Shown here piece by piece: positions 36,193 to 44,726 of a stretch of DNA of 64,000 nucleotides; the stretch's first letter is position 1; each line of letters begins with the position of its first letter. The stretch spans positions 1-64,000 of the forward strand of contig NZ_RJJR01000005.1 in the NCBI RefSeq assembly GCF_003721595.1, written 5' to 3'. The DNA comes from Hanamia caeni. GTDB lineage: Bacteria > Bacteroidota > Bacteroidia > Chitinophagales > Chitinophagaceae. Under the pieces are notes generated by a model that made no database searches, was not told the DNA's origin, and worked only from the letters and a program-made list of their open reading frames with translations. The position numbers and the translations under genes are program-made.

Positions 36193-37011
36193 TTACAAAA
36201 ACAAATCTGAATACAGCTTGCCGCCTGGCTTTACGGCGTATTTTTCCAGGTTGGTTATCCCTTCCTCTGCCAATACTTCTTCATCAATAAAAGTATTGCC
36301 TGTGCATTCAAATGACGATCTTTTAAGAATGTAATAAGCGCTGTCGGCAATAATTTCTGCAGTTCTGCTCATTTGAACAAGCGCTTCTCCGCCCAGTAAA
36401 TTTCTTACCGCTGCTGTGGCGATGGTAGTTTTCGGCCATAAACAATTAGCCGCAATTTTATATTTTTTTAATTCTTCGGATAAGCCCAATGCGATCATCG
36501 TCATATTATATTTACTCATGGTGTAGGCGAGATGATTGGCAAGCCATTTTTTGTCAGGATTGATGGGCGGCGATAAATTAAGAATATGAGGGTTTATTCC
36601 TTTTTTTAGAAAAGGAATACATGCCTTGCTTACAAAAAATGTTCCTTTCACATTGATATCATACATTAAGTTGAATGGCTTAAGTTCTGTTTTTTCAACC
36701 GGCGTTAAGCTAATAGCTGAAGCATTATTAATTAGAATATCGATGCCGCCAAAATGATCAACGGCTTTCTTTACGGCATTGGATATCTGATCTTCAAAAC
36801 GAATATCACACTGCACGGCTAAAGCCTTTCCTCCGGCTTCCTCAATTTCATGGGCTGCCGAATAAATGGTTCCACCCAATTTTGGATTCTCTTCTACAGA
36901 TTTTGCGGCTACCACAATATTGGCTCCTTCTTTCGCAAGCCGCAGCGCAATTGCCTTTCCGATGCCACGTGATGCGCCTGTGATGAACACAGTTTTATTT
37001 TTAAAGCTCAT
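36193..37011 (-). CDS. Short-chain dehydrogenase/reductase, HSDL2-like
   Basis: 272 residues from ATG 37011 (a TTG three codons upstream is less likely). Classical motifs are VFITGASRGIGKAIALRLA, DILINNASA, HILNLSPP (catalytic serine region) and YTMSKYNMTM. WPKTTIATAAVRNLLGGE and the C-terminal FIDEEVLAEEG resemble the catalytic domain of HSDL2-type proteins, without the SCP2 domain. Lipid or hydroxyacyl substrate is plausible but unproven. Divergent from the COG4299 gene. Confidence 0.85.
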   Translation of the reverse strand: MSFKNKTVFITGASRGIGKAIALRLAKEGANIVVAAKSVEENPKLGGTIYSAAHEIEEAGGKALAVQCDIRFEDQISNAVKKAVDHFGGIDILINNASAISLTPVEKTELKPFNLMYDINVKGTFFVSKACIPFLKKGINPHILNLSPPINPDKKWLANHLAYTMSKYNMTMIALGLSEELKKYKIAANCLWPKTTIATAAVRNLLGGEALVQMSRTAEIIADSAYYILKRSSFECTGNTFIDEEVLAEEGITNLEKYAVKPGGKLYSDLFL

Positions 37012-37163
37012 ACACAACAATTTTAGAGTTTCAATAAATATAATCCTATTTTCATTGATTTTAGAGAAATCAAATCAAACCGCACATACAATCTGTGGAC
37101 AGATTTAACTTGCGGGCTTCGTCCGTTTTGCTAAATTTTTTTGACGAAAATTATCAATTGCTG

Positions 37164-38372
37164 ATGGCAGACTCATTAATCAAAAAGGAAAGATTTTATT
37201 CGCTGGATGTATTTCGCGGCGCTACCGTTTGCCTGATGATAATGGTAAATAACCCCGGAAGCTGGGAACATATTTATGCGCCCCTTGACCATGCTGAGTG
37301 GCATGGTATCACGCCAACAGATCTTGTTTTCCCATTTTTTCTTTTTGCCGTTGGAAATGCGCTGGCATTTGTTATGCCGCGCCTCGAAGAAGGTGGCCAC
37401 AAAGTTTTCTGGAAAAAAATAATCAGGAGAACGCTTCTCATTTTTTTTATCGGGCTTTTTCTCAACTGGATGCCCTTCGTAAAATGGAATGATGGCAGTC
37501 TTGTGTTTAAAGCGTGGAGTTATGTAGATGTTGATGGAAACCCGCAAGGCATAAGGATTATGGGCGTATTACAAAGAATTGCTTTGGCTTATTTCTTTGC
37601 TTCAGTAATCATTTACTTTTTAAAAACCAGGATGGCATTTGTTTTATCCTGCATTTTATTGTTAGCCTATTGGCTGGTCTGTGTTGTGTCTAATCCTGCG
37701 GATCCTTTCAGCTTGTATGGGTGGTTTGGTACGCACATAGATAAGGCTATTCTTGGTCCTGCACACATGTATCACGGCGAAATAAGGGAAGGCCGCCCTG
37801 TGGTTTTTGATCCGGAAGGATGGGCGAGTACCGTCGGCGCAATCGTGCAGGTAGTGTTTGGATATTTTGCGGGTGATTATATTATAAAAAAAGGGAAAAA
37901 TGCTCAGATGCTAAACGGCTTATTTGTCGCCGGCGCATTTTTGCTTTTCGCAGGATATGTATGGGATATGGTTTTCCCGATCAATAAAAAAATATGGACA
38001 AGTTCCTATGTCGTGTATACTACCGGCCTGGGAATGATTATACTTGCGGTAATGATTTATCTCATCGAATTTAAAAAACACAAAGGCTGGCTAAGCAAAT
38101 TCTTTGATGTGTTTGGAAAAAATCCACTCTTTATATTCGTGTTAAGCGGATTCTTGCCGAGGTTGTTGGCGCTCATCAGAATTCCTTCGAAGGGTGTTGA
38201 AGGGGGAGAAACTTTTATTACACCTTTTGGTTGGTTTTATGAGCATATTTGCAAACCGCTTTTACCGGGAAACCTAGAGAACGGTTCACTATTTTATGCC
38301 TTCTGCATGATAACTTTTTACTGGGCGATTGTGTACTGGATGGACAAAAAGAAAATCTATATCAAAGTGTAG
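37164..38372 (+). CDS. COG4299 / heparan-alpha-glucosaminide N-acetyltransferase-like membrane protein
   Basis: 402 residues from ATG 37164 (MADSLIKKERFYSLDVFRG); a longer frame from 37095 adds 23 residues without support. About ten membrane helices. The N-terminal SLDVFRGATVCLMIMVNNPG, HAEWHGITPTDLVFPFFLF and RRTLLIFFIGLFLNW match the family that transfers acetyl groups across membranes to sugars. In Bacteroidota it is often near glycan-use genes, and galK-galM lie next to it. Specificity is unknown. Confidence 0.88.
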   Translation: MADSLIKKERFYSLDVFRGATVCLMIMVNNPGSWEHIYAPLDHAEWHGITPTDLVFPFFLFAVGNALAFVMPRLEEGGHKVFWKKIIRRTLLIFFIGLFLNWMPFVKWNDGSLVFKAWSYVDVDGNPQGIRIMGVLQRIALAYFFASVIIYFLKTRMAFVLSCILLLAYWLVCVVSNPADPFSLYGWFGTHIDKAILGPAHMYHGEIREGRPVVFDPEGWASTVGAIVQVVFGYFAGDYIIKKGKNAQMLNGLFVAGAFLLFAGYVWDMVFPINKKIWTSSYVVYTTGLGMIILAVMIYLIEFKKHKGWLSKFFDVFGKNPLFIFVLSGFLPRLLALIRIPSKGVEGGETFITPFGWFYEHICKPLLPGNLENGSLFYAFCMITFYWAIVYWMDKKKIYIKV

Positions 38373-38384
38373 GAAAACTTTTTA

Positions 38385-38418
38385 CAGTAAAAGAACAAAT
38401 ACTTACGATTTTAATTTT
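38385..38418 (-). repeat. Copy of the 34-bp 3'-end element, after galK
   Basis: Minus strand: AAAATTAAAATC, five bases, then TATTTGTTCTTTTACTG ending at 38385. It lies 17 nt after the galK stop in the sense direction. Confidence 0.75.
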
Positions 38419-38435
38419 CCTTTTTTTCCCCCGCT

Positions 38436-39587
38436 TTACGCTATCGGGCCGGTGCCATCAACAATTTTTACTTTATAACTTTCAGCCTGTATGCCAAATT
38501 GTTTTTTATAATCGTTGATAATTTGTTCAATAAAAGATGACGCGCCTTCGGATTTGACAATATTAATCGTGCAGCCACCAAAGCCGCCGCCCATCAGCCT
38601 TGAGCCGATTACTTCGTTATTCTCGCGTGCTGCATCTACCAAAAAATCAAGCTCTTTACAACTTACTTCGTAAAGATTTTTTAAACCGTCGTGTGTTTGA
38701 AACATCAATTTGCCAAAACCTTCAATGTCATTCGACTTTAAAAGCTTTGCCGCATTTTTGGTTCTTTGAATTTCTTCGATAATAAAAGTGCAGCGGTCAA
38801 AAACTTTTTCTCCCATTTCGCTTTTAAACGGAGACAACCTGGCAACGTCATCAATGTCGCGGAAAGAATCTATGTGTAATTCTTTTTTCAAAATTGATAG
38901 TCCCTTTTCACCCTCTTTTCTTCTTTCGTTATACGCCGAACCTGCGAGTGAATGATGCACTTTTGTATCAATCAAAATAATGTCGTATCCGTTCGTATGA
39001 AGTGGAATATCTTCATGCGCTACATTTCTACAATCCAGCAACAGGACGGTATCCTCTTTGCCCATCATATTGGCATATTGGTCCATAATGCCACATTTTA
39101 CTTCGGGGTAATTATGTTCAGCGCGCTGGCCAAGCAAAGCCAGTTCTTTGCGACTCATTTTAAAATCGCAAAGCTCATTCAGACTAAAGGAAATTCCTCC
39201 CTCCAATGCAGCTGATGAGGACATACCTCCGCCGATGGGAATATTTCCACCAAAAGTGCAGTTGAAACCTTTGATGTCGACATTTAATTTTTGAAATTCT
39301 TTTACCACGCCAAGCACATAATTTTTCCAGCCGTCCATTTGCTTCACTTCTTTCAACGGAACAGAAAGATTTTCATTCAAATCGCATGAATAGCAATTAA
39401 TAGTTTCGGAATGGTTGATGGCGACAGCAAAAAATATCCCTTTGTCAATTGCACCTGGCATCACATAACCATCATTGTAGTCAATGTGTTCACCAATAAG
39501 ATTGATTCTTCCGGGAGAGTAATACAGGCGAGGTTCTTCTTTAAATTTTTCTTTGAAAGCTGAAGATACCTCTGATTTTTTAGACAT
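38436..39587 (-). CDS. galK: Galactokinase
   Basis: This 383-residue GHMP kinase phosphorylates galactose at C1 in the Leloir pathway. It has the galactose-binding signature PGRINLIGEHIDYNDGYVMP near 26-45, the ATP loop GGNIPIGGGMSSSAALEGG, CGIMDQYANMMG (catalytic Asp) and the C-terminal GSRLMGGGFGGCTI. galM starts upstream and ends 5 bp before galK, so galM-galK form an operon. Confidence 0.96.
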   Translation of the reverse strand: MSKKSEVSSAFKEKFKEEPRLYYSPGRINLIGEHIDYNDGYVMPGAIDKGIFFAVAINHSETINCYSCDLNENLSVPLKEVKQMDGWKNYVLGVVKEFQKLNVDIKGFNCTFGGNIPIGGGMSSSAALEGGISFSLNELCDFKMSRKELALLGQRAEHNYPEVKCGIMDQYANMMGKEDTVLLLDCRNVAHEDIPLHTNGYDIILIDTKVHHSLAGSAYNERRKEGEKGLSILKKELHIDSFRDIDDVARLSPFKSEMGEKVFDRCTFIIEEIQRTKNAAKLLKSNDIEGFGKLMFQTHDGLKNLYEVSCKELDFLVDAARENNEVIGSRLMGGGFGGCTINIVKSEGASSFIEQIINDYKKQFGIQAESYKVKIVDGTGPIA

Positions 39588-39592
39588 TCTTT

Positions 39593-40555
39593 TTAATTTA
39601 AAAGAACAATTTTATAAGATGTTTTGAAAAGGGAAGATTGGCCGGGTTCTAAAGTAGTAACGCCGATATTGTTATTAAATCCATCGGGCACGCCACTCAA
39701 ATTTTCAATGGCTATACTTTTCCTGTGTGGCGGAGTGTACACCTGCAAATACGGATATGATTCATCGGGCAGAAGCTGAATCTCAATTTTTTTATCGGCA
39801 TTTCTTAAAACACAAAGTGGCTGGCATTCCTGCGAGTCGAGCACAAAACAATTATCAAGAAACCTGTCGCCAAGCTTTTCAATGGTTGTAAATCTTGTGT
39901 AATCAATTAGCTTTTTTGTAGGCAGTAATTCTGTATTGAATTCAACCATTTTCAAGGATTGAAATTCGAGGTCGAGATTATTAATCGTATCGCCCAGTGT
40001 GAAGTAAGGATGCCAGCCGTCCTGGATTGGAATGAGTCCTTCATCTTTATTAACGCATTCTGTTAGCACCGTTAATTTATTATTTTTTTCCAAACGCCAG
40101 GTCACAATACAATCGTAATTAAAAGGGTAGCCCGGATCATCTTGGCGGTATTCGTATTTCATTGTCACAGCGGCTTCTTTATCATTCGCCGTTTCAGAAA
40201 TCAGTTCAAAAGATTTGTCATAAATCAGGCCGTGAATTGCGTGTTTGTTGGGCGACGATTTCTGTTTTTCAATCACATATTCTTTGTCAGCAAAAATATA
40301 TTTTGATTGATTGAGCCTGCACACAAAAGGCGACAGCTTGCAGCCTTTAAAACCTTTGTCAGCAAGTTGAGATTTAAATTCTTCTGCACTTTTATAGCCA
40401 TCTATTACGTTGAACGGAATGTTGTTTTGTTCAACTACAAATTCGAGCAAAACAGCACCACAGGCAGGCGCAATGGCAGCATAATTTTTAGTCTCGTCAT
40501 TTTGCAAAATGATTTTATCAAAGCCTGACTCTTTCTTTTTCTGAATTGTAAACAT
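39593..40555 (-). CDS. galM: Aldose 1-epimerase family protein
   Basis: This 320-residue beta-sandwich enzyme has NKHAIHGLIYDKSFELIS (catalytic histidine), IQDGWHPYFTLGD (second histidine) and YLQVYTPPHRKSIAIENL (with the general-base glutamate region IEN). It interconverts alpha and beta anomers of galactose or related hexoses, feeding galK immediately downstream. The fit is to the broader epimerase family rather than E. coli GalM itself. Confidence 0.85.
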   Translation of the reverse strand: MFTIQKKKESGFDKIILQNDETKNYAAIAPACGAVLLEFVVEQNNIPFNVIDGYKSAEEFKSQLADKGFKGCKLSPFVCRLNQSKYIFADKEYVIEKQKSSPNKHAIHGLIYDKSFELISETANDKEAAVTMKYEYRQDDPGYPFNYDCIVTWRLEKNNKLTVLTECVNKDEGLIPIQDGWHPYFTLGDTINNLDLEFQSLKMVEFNTELLPTKKLIDYTRFTTIEKLGDRFLDNCFVLDSQECQPLCVLRNADKKIEIQLLPDESYPYLQVYTPPHRKSIAIENLSGVPDGFNNNIGVTTLEPGQSSLFKTSYKIVLLN

Positions 40556-40579
40556 GGCCGAATTTACAGAAAAGATTTT

Positions 40580-41671
40580 TTAATTGGTTTCCAAAATTTT
40601 CATTACCATTTTTTCTTCCGGCGAAAGCGCAGTGCTCGTCTTTGATTTCTCAATATCATCTATTGAATTGAAATATTTCTCAATTTTCCGGCTTTCATAA
40701 AGCGACAAAATCATTGGATGGACATAATAGTTTTTGCAAACGGAGCGTGTATTTCCCAGGTGTTGCGATACAATATCTATCGCTTCTACGATCCTTCTTT
40801 TTGTTTCTGTTTTTGTTTCGCAACAGCCAATGGATTTTAAAGCAAGGAATGCGTGGACGGTTCCTGCCCATGTTCTGAAATCTTTCGCTGTAAAATCTTG
40901 TCCACTAATTTCCCTGATGTAGTTGTTCACCATTCCGGAATCAATAGAATGATGTTCGCCGTTTTCATCATAGTATTGAAAAAGTTCTTTTCCTGGTACA
41001 TCGCGGCATTTTTTTATAAGCGCTGCGAGTTTTTTATTTTTAAGATTCACCTTATGCGCTACTCCTTTTTTACCTACAAATGAAAACGTAACTGAACTTC
41101 CGTTGAACGTAACGTGCCTGTCTTTTAAAGTAGTGAGGCCAAAAGAACCATTTGCTTTTTCGTAGGCAGAATTTCCAATACGGATATTCGTTCTTTCCAT
41201 GAGGCTCACTACAACGGCCAACACTTTTCTTTCTGTCAGATTTTTTTGGCGCAAATCCTTTTGCAAATGCCTTCTTATCTGGGGCAAAACTTTTCCCAGG
41301 TCGCGAATGCGATAAAATTTTGTGTGATTTCTTAAGGCATTCCAATGCGGATGGTATCTGTACTGCTTCCTTCCTTTCGTATCGTAGCCTGTTGCCTGGA
41401 GATGACCATTTTCTTTTTTGCAAATCCATACTTTTTCCCACGCTGGTGGAATCACCAGGTGCTTGATGCGCAGCAATTCTTCATCATCTTTTATCAATTG
41501 ACCGTTGAAATAATACTCAAAATTTTTTCCTCTTTTTCTTCTTTCAATTCCGGCTTCCTGGTCGCTCACGTAGAGCAAATGTGCTGCCCGCGCGGTTTTT
41601 TGTTCATCTTTCAAAATCTTTCTCAGCTTGCTTTTTGACAATTGAGGAAGGCCATCTGAAACTACGGGCAT
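40580..41671 (-). CDS. DNA topoisomerase IB (poxvirus-type)
   Basis: This 363-residue single-subunit enzyme relaxes supercoils through a 3'-phosphotyrosyl intermediate. The N-terminal domain has LRIKHLVIPPAWEKVWICKKENGHLQATGYDTKGRKQYRYH. The catalytic domain has RIGNSAYEKANGSFGLTTLKDRHV, a KGKKG-like stretch, DFRTWAGTVHAFLAL (catalytic arginine region) and LGNTRSVCKNYYVHP (active-site tyrosine). It is 24 bp upstream of galM on the same strand. Type IB enzymes have a patchy distribution in bacteria, which suggests past transfer. Confidence 0.93.
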   Translation of the reverse strand: MPVVSDGLPQLSKSKLRKILKDEQKTARAAHLLYVSDQEAGIERRKRGKNFEYYFNGQLIKDDEELLRIKHLVIPPAWEKVWICKKENGHLQATGYDTKGRKQYRYHPHWNALRNHTKFYRIRDLGKVLPQIRRHLQKDLRQKNLTERKVLAVVVSLMERTNIRIGNSAYEKANGSFGLTTLKDRHVTFNGSSVTFSFVGKKGVAHKVNLKNKKLAALIKKCRDVPGKELFQYYDENGEHHSIDSGMVNNYIREISGQDFTAKDFRTWAGTVHAFLALKSIGCCETKTETKRRIVEAIDIVSQHLGNTRSVCKNYYVHPMILSLYESRKIEKYFNSIDDIEKSKTSTALSPEEKMVMKILETN

Positions 41672-41775
41672 CTACTGATTTTTTATTTTCTTTTTGATTT
41701 GAGTATAATTCTCCACAGGATACCTTGATTAGATCCTCTGAATAGTCTTGATTATTCTGCAATATTTTTCTGAAA

Positions 41776-41970
41776 CTAATGCTTCTTTTTATCCGATTCG
41801 TTTCCTGTTTTCTTATTTTGACCCTTATGTTTTTTGCCCCCAAGCGCAGTCAAATGCAGTTGCGTATCCGTACCGGCAGAAAGGCCGCCGGTAATCCTGT
41901 CTTCTTTAGTTTCATCGCCTAGTTCATTACTACCACTTGATGGGCGCGAAATTCTTTCTTTGTCTGCCAT
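41776..41970 (-). CDS. Small, highly charged, probably disordered protein
   Basis: This 64-residue frame opens with ATG 41970 and has no hydrophobic segment. It starts acidic (SNELGDETKEDR) and ends strongly basic (GGKKHKGQNKKTGNESDKKKH). It sits 104 bp upstream of the topoisomerase gene on the same strand. I do not recognise a family. Lysine-rich tails suggest nucleic-acid contact, but that is inference; it could also be a chance frame. Confidence 0.5.
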   Translation of the reverse strand: MADKERISRPSSGSNELGDETKEDRITGGLSAGTDTQLHLTALGGKKHKGQNKKTGNESDKKKH

Positions 41971-42075
41971 AATTTTAATTTTTTATGAATAATAAAAGAG
42001 TTAGAAAAATATATGCCAGAATAATTTTAATTTTTACTAAACACACTATTCATGAAAGATGATGTTATTTTACAA

Positions 42076-42672
42076 ATGAATTTCCTTGCACATGCTTTCC
42101 TATCGTTCAACGACAAAGACCTGCTAACAGGAAATATGATTAGTGATTTTGTAAAAGGCAGGAAGAGATATGATTACCCTGTTCCCATTCAAAAGGGCAT
42201 CACGCTGCACCGCGCAATAGATGAATTTACGGATTGTCATCCCGTAACAGCGAAAGCGAAGGAATTTTTTCGAAAAGAATACCGCTTGTATTCCGGGCCG
42301 TTTGTAGATATCGTATTTGACCATTTTTTGGCAGTTGATAATGCGCAGTTTATTGAATATGATGATTTGAAGGGCTTTACAGAAGAAACTTATCAGCAAC
42401 TGCAGATAAACGCAGCTTATTTTCCTTTTGTTTTCCGGCAAATGTTTCCTTATATGCAATCGCAAAATTGGTTGTATGGCTATAGGTTACAGGAAGGCAT
42501 TGAAAAAAGTTTTGGAGGGCTGGTGCGCAGGTCGCTTTACCTGCATGAATCTGAAACAGCATTTAAAATTTTTATTGAAAATTACCATCAATTAAGCGAG
42601 TGCTATGCTTCGTTTTTTCCTGAGCTTAAAAATTTCGCCCGTCAAAGGATGCAGGAACTTGAGCGTGAATAA
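42076..42672 (+). CDS. ACP phosphodiesterase (AcpH)-like protein
   Basis: 198 residues from ATG 42076 (MNFLAHAFLSF, the family-type start); ATG 42052 would add eight residues. Key patterns are GNMISDFVKG, GITLHRAIDEFTDCHPVT and VDIVFDHFLA, histidine/aspartate motifs of the HD-like AcpH fold. AcpH removes 4'-phosphopantetheine from acyl carrier protein in E. coli. The C-terminal part holds the promoter of the next gene. Confidence 0.85.
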   Translation: MNFLAHAFLSFNDKDLLTGNMISDFVKGRKRYDYPVPIQKGITLHRAIDEFTDCHPVTAKAKEFFRKEYRLYSGPFVDIVFDHFLAVDNAQFIEYDDLKGFTEETYQQLQINAAYFPFVFRQMFPYMQSQNWLYGYRLQEGIEKSFGGLVRRSLYLHESETAFKIFIENYHQLSECYASFFPELKNFARQRMQELERE

Positions 42673-42687
42673 ATCATTCTATCTTTG
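42659..42687 (+). promoter_or_regulatory. Promoter of the cystathionine gamma-synthase-type gene (TTG, 18 bp, TATCTTTG)
   Basis: TTG at 42659-42661 and TATCTTTG at 42680-42687 are separated by 18 bp, a good match to the Bacteroidota promoter. The -33 part lies inside the end of the AcpH gene. The predicted leader is about 110 nt and contains a copy of the 34-bp element. Confidence 0.55.
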
Positions 42688-42724
42688 TAATCAAATCCGT
42701 TTTAAATAAGCAATATTTATGCAG

Positions 42725-42758
42725 AGAATATAAATCGTAATTATTTATTCATTTACTG
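42725..42758 (+). repeat. Copy of the 34-bp 3'-end element, between AcpH and CGS genes
   Basis: AGAATATAAATC, five bases, then TATTTATTCATTTACTG ending at 42758. It begins 52 nt after the AcpH stop and 79 nt before the end of the tandem gap, in the sense direction of both genes. Confidence 0.75.
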
Positions 42759-42803
42759 CAGTTTTGGTTTGCGTTCTATATTAAAATTTTAAAATCAATT
42801 ATT

Positions 42804-43949
42804 TTGAGAAAAGAAACTCAGTTTATTCATGCAGGCGCCGAGCCTGACAGTGCAACGGGCGCTATAATGACTCCCATTTATCAAACTTCTACTTTTGTAC
42901 AGGAGGCGCCCGGCGTGCACAAAGGGTATGAATACGCACGCACGCAAAATCCTACGCGGAGCGCGCTGGAAACCGCACTGGCCCTTGTTGAAAATGGTAA
43001 ATATGGATTGTGTTTTGGCAGCGGCTCTGCTGCTTCAGACGCGGTGATCAAATTATTAAATCCAGGAGATGAAGTAATAGCTGCAAATGACATGTATGGC
43101 GGAACTTACCGCTTGTTTACAAAGATTTTCGAAAAGTATGGTATTAAATTTCATTTCATCAACATGCAGGATGCGAATGAAGTTTCGAAATTTATTAATG
43201 AAAAAACCAAACTCATCTGGACTGAAACGCCTACCAATCCAATGATGAATATCACTGACATTGCTGCGGTAGCTGAGATTGCCAAAAAGCATAAGGTGCT
43301 TCTCTGCGTGGACAATACTTTTGCGTCACCTTATTTGCAAAATCCTTTAAACCTCGGGGCGGATATTGTTTTGCATTCTGCTACAAAATACATAGGCGGC
43401 CACAGTGATTCCGTTTTGGGCGCGCTTATAGTAAAAGATGAAGAATTAAAAAATAAGCTGGCATTTATTCAAAACAGTTGCGGCGCCGTTCCCGGCCCGC
43501 AGGATTGTTTTTTAATGCTTCGCGGCTTAAAAACATTGCACGTGCGCATGAAAAGACATTGTGAGAACGGAGAAAAAATTGCTCATTGGCTAAGAGATAA
43601 TCCGAAAGTTGATAAAGTGTATTGGGCTGGATTTAGCGACCATCCCAACCACCAGATTGCCAAAAAGCAAATGAGTGGTTTTGGCGGCATGATGAGCTTT
43701 ACTTTAAAGAATGACAATATAGACGAAGCAAAAAAATTGCTGTCATCAACAAAACTCTTTTCGTTGGCCGAAAGTCTCGGCGGCGTGGAAAGCCTCATAG
43801 GGCACCCGGCATCAATGACCCATGCAAGCATCCCGAGAGACGAAAGAATTAAAAATGGTTTGGTAGATTCGCTGATACGATTAAGTGTGGGGATTGAAGA
43901 TGCCGATGATCTGATTGAAGATCTGGAGCAGGCAATAGGTAAAGATTAA
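42804..43949 (+). CDS. Cystathionine gamma-synthase/lyase family PLP enzyme
   Basis: This 381-residue Cys/Met-metabolism enzyme starts at TTG (MRKETQFIHAGAEPD); no in-frame ATG precedes the conserved start. Motifs are TPIYQTSTFVQ, YEYARTQNPTRSALE, the PLP-lysine region LHSATKYIGGHSDSV (lysine near 196) and ESLIGHPASMTHASIP. It acts in transsulfuration, joining homoserine esters to cysteine or cleaving cystathionine; sequence alone does not separate the two reactions. It precedes the toxin-antitoxin region. Confidence 0.9.
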   Translation: MRKETQFIHAGAEPDSATGAIMTPIYQTSTFVQEAPGVHKGYEYARTQNPTRSALETALALVENGKYGLCFGSGSAASDAVIKLLNPGDEVIAANDMYGGTYRLFTKIFEKYGIKFHFINMQDANEVSKFINEKTKLIWTETPTNPMMNITDIAAVAEIAKKHKVLLCVDNTFASPYLQNPLNLGADIVLHSATKYIGGHSDSVLGALIVKDEELKNKLAFIQNSCGAVPGPQDCFLMLRGLKTLHVRMKRHCENGEKIAHWLRDNPKVDKVYWAGFSDHPNHQIAKKQMSGFGGMMSFTLKNDNIDEAKKLLSSTKLFSLAESLGGVESLIGHPASMTHASIPRDERIKNGLVDSLIRLSVGIEDADDLIEDLEQAIGKD

Positions 43950-43956
43950 GCTATTC

Positions 43957-44040
43957 TTTTTAAGATTTAAATTGTATTTTTAATAGCATGAAATCATTTT
44001 AAAATAAATCCTATGCCTTACAATAAAGAAGAACTTTTTA
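43957..44040 (+). repeat. Direct repeat copy 1: toxin-antitoxin promoter region and antitoxin 5' end
   Basis: Positions 43961-44012 match 44647-44698 at 50 of 52 bases. Similarity then continues, more loosely, into the antitoxin codons. An imperfect palindrome ATGAAATCAT lies at 43988-43997 and is a plausible autoregulatory operator. Confidence 0.85.
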
Positions 44041-44231
44041 AGTTACCGGTTGAAGAAAAACTGGAATTGGTGGAAGCCTTGTGGGATAAAATTGATGATG
44101 AGTTAATGCCTCTTAACGATGAAGAAATAAAATTTGCCAGTGAGCGACTTGATATGCATAAACAAAATCCAGAAGAAGGTCTCGAATGGTCAGAATTTAA
44201 GCGAAAAATAAAGGAGAAATATGGCTTTTGA
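44013..44231 (+). CDS. Antitoxin of module 1 (addiction module component, TIGR02574-like)
   Basis: This 72-residue protein begins MPYNKEELFKLPVEEKLELVE and is rich in helices and acidic residues, with a C-terminal segment EEGLEWSEFKRKIKEKYGF that probably wraps the toxin. The family pairs with RelE/ParE toxins. Its stop overlaps the toxin start by 11 bp. The first 29 residues share about 21 identities with antitoxin 2; the C-terminal half does not. Confidence 0.85.
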   Translation: MPYNKEELFKLPVEEKLELVEALWDKIDDELMPLNDEEIKFASERLDMHKQNPEEGLEWSEFKRKIKEKYGF

Positions 44232-44529
44232 AATTATTATTAAGCCAATCGTTTTTCTTGATCTTGATGAAGCTATTAACTGGTACGAAAGCGAGCAGGA
44301 AGGACTGGCAGCCAGGTTTTATAAATCTTTTGAAACTGCAATTGAAAGAATCAAAGAAAATCCTGATGCATTTACTAAAGTTATTGCGGGGGTTAAAAGA
44401 ATACTTTTAAAAAGGTTCCCCTATAAAGTTTTTTATTCAGTTTCTGAAAATACTATTTTTATTTTGGGCGTAACCCATTCAAAAAGAAGTAATGCGTATA
44501 TAAGAAAACGATTGAGGTCAATGAAGTAA
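44221..44529 (+). CDS. RelE/ParE-type toxin of module 1
   Basis: This 102-residue protein has the family pattern LDEAINWYESEQEGLAARF, IERIKENPDAF, KRILLKRFPYKVFYSVSENT and a final strand IFILGVTHSKRSNAYIRKRL. ParE-like members poison gyrase and RelE-like ones cleave mRNA; the target is not predictable here. It starts inside the antitoxin gene, so translation is coupled. Confidence 0.87.
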   Translation: MAFEIIIKPIVFLDLDEAINWYESEQEGLAARFYKSFETAIERIKENPDAFTKVIAGVKRILLKRFPYKVFYSVSENTIFILGVTHSKRSNAYIRKRLRSMK

Positions 44530-44553
44530 TAATTTAAAGATTCGAAGCAGATC

Positions 44554-44640
44554 ATGAACATAAAAAAAGAATCTGATCTCAAAATTTTTCTTGATAAAAA
44601 AATAGAAGCGTATAATAATGTTCATTTTATTGAAGACTGA
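44554..44640 (+). pseudogene. 5' remnant of the TIGR02757 gene between the two toxin-antitoxin modules
   Basis: A 28-codon frame (MNIKKESDLKIFLDKKIEAY, then NNVHFIED and stop) aligns with the N-terminus of the intact gene at 45195 (KNFKIFLDKKVKEFNNVSFIKDD). About 20 consecutive bases around AAAATTTTTCTTGATAAA are identical. The match ends at GATCCT, where one extra base shifts the frame and the module 2 promoter repeat begins. It is a fragment left by duplication or insertion. Confidence 0.8.
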
Positions 44641-44642
44641 TC

Positions 44643-44726
44643 CTTTTAAGATTTATATTGTATTTTTAATAGCATGAAATCATTTTAAAATAAATCTTAT
44701 GCCTTACAATAAACAAGAACTTTTCA
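44643..44726 (+). repeat. Direct repeat copy 2: toxin-antitoxin promoter region and antitoxin 5' end
   Basis: Second copy of the 52-bp conserved upstream block (44647-44698), offset by 686 bp from copy 1. The ATGAAATCAT palindrome is at 44674-44683. Confidence 0.85.

Noticed and set aside
41604..41843. Minus-strand frame overlapping the topoisomerase start and the small charged gene
   Set aside because: Different frame from both better-supported genes, no recognisable pattern.
42690..42803. Possible SAM-type riboswitch in the leader of the cystathionine gamma-synthase-type gene
   Set aside because: No paired stems of a SAM aptamer were found; the leader is A/T-rich and its one recognisable feature is the 34-bp element.
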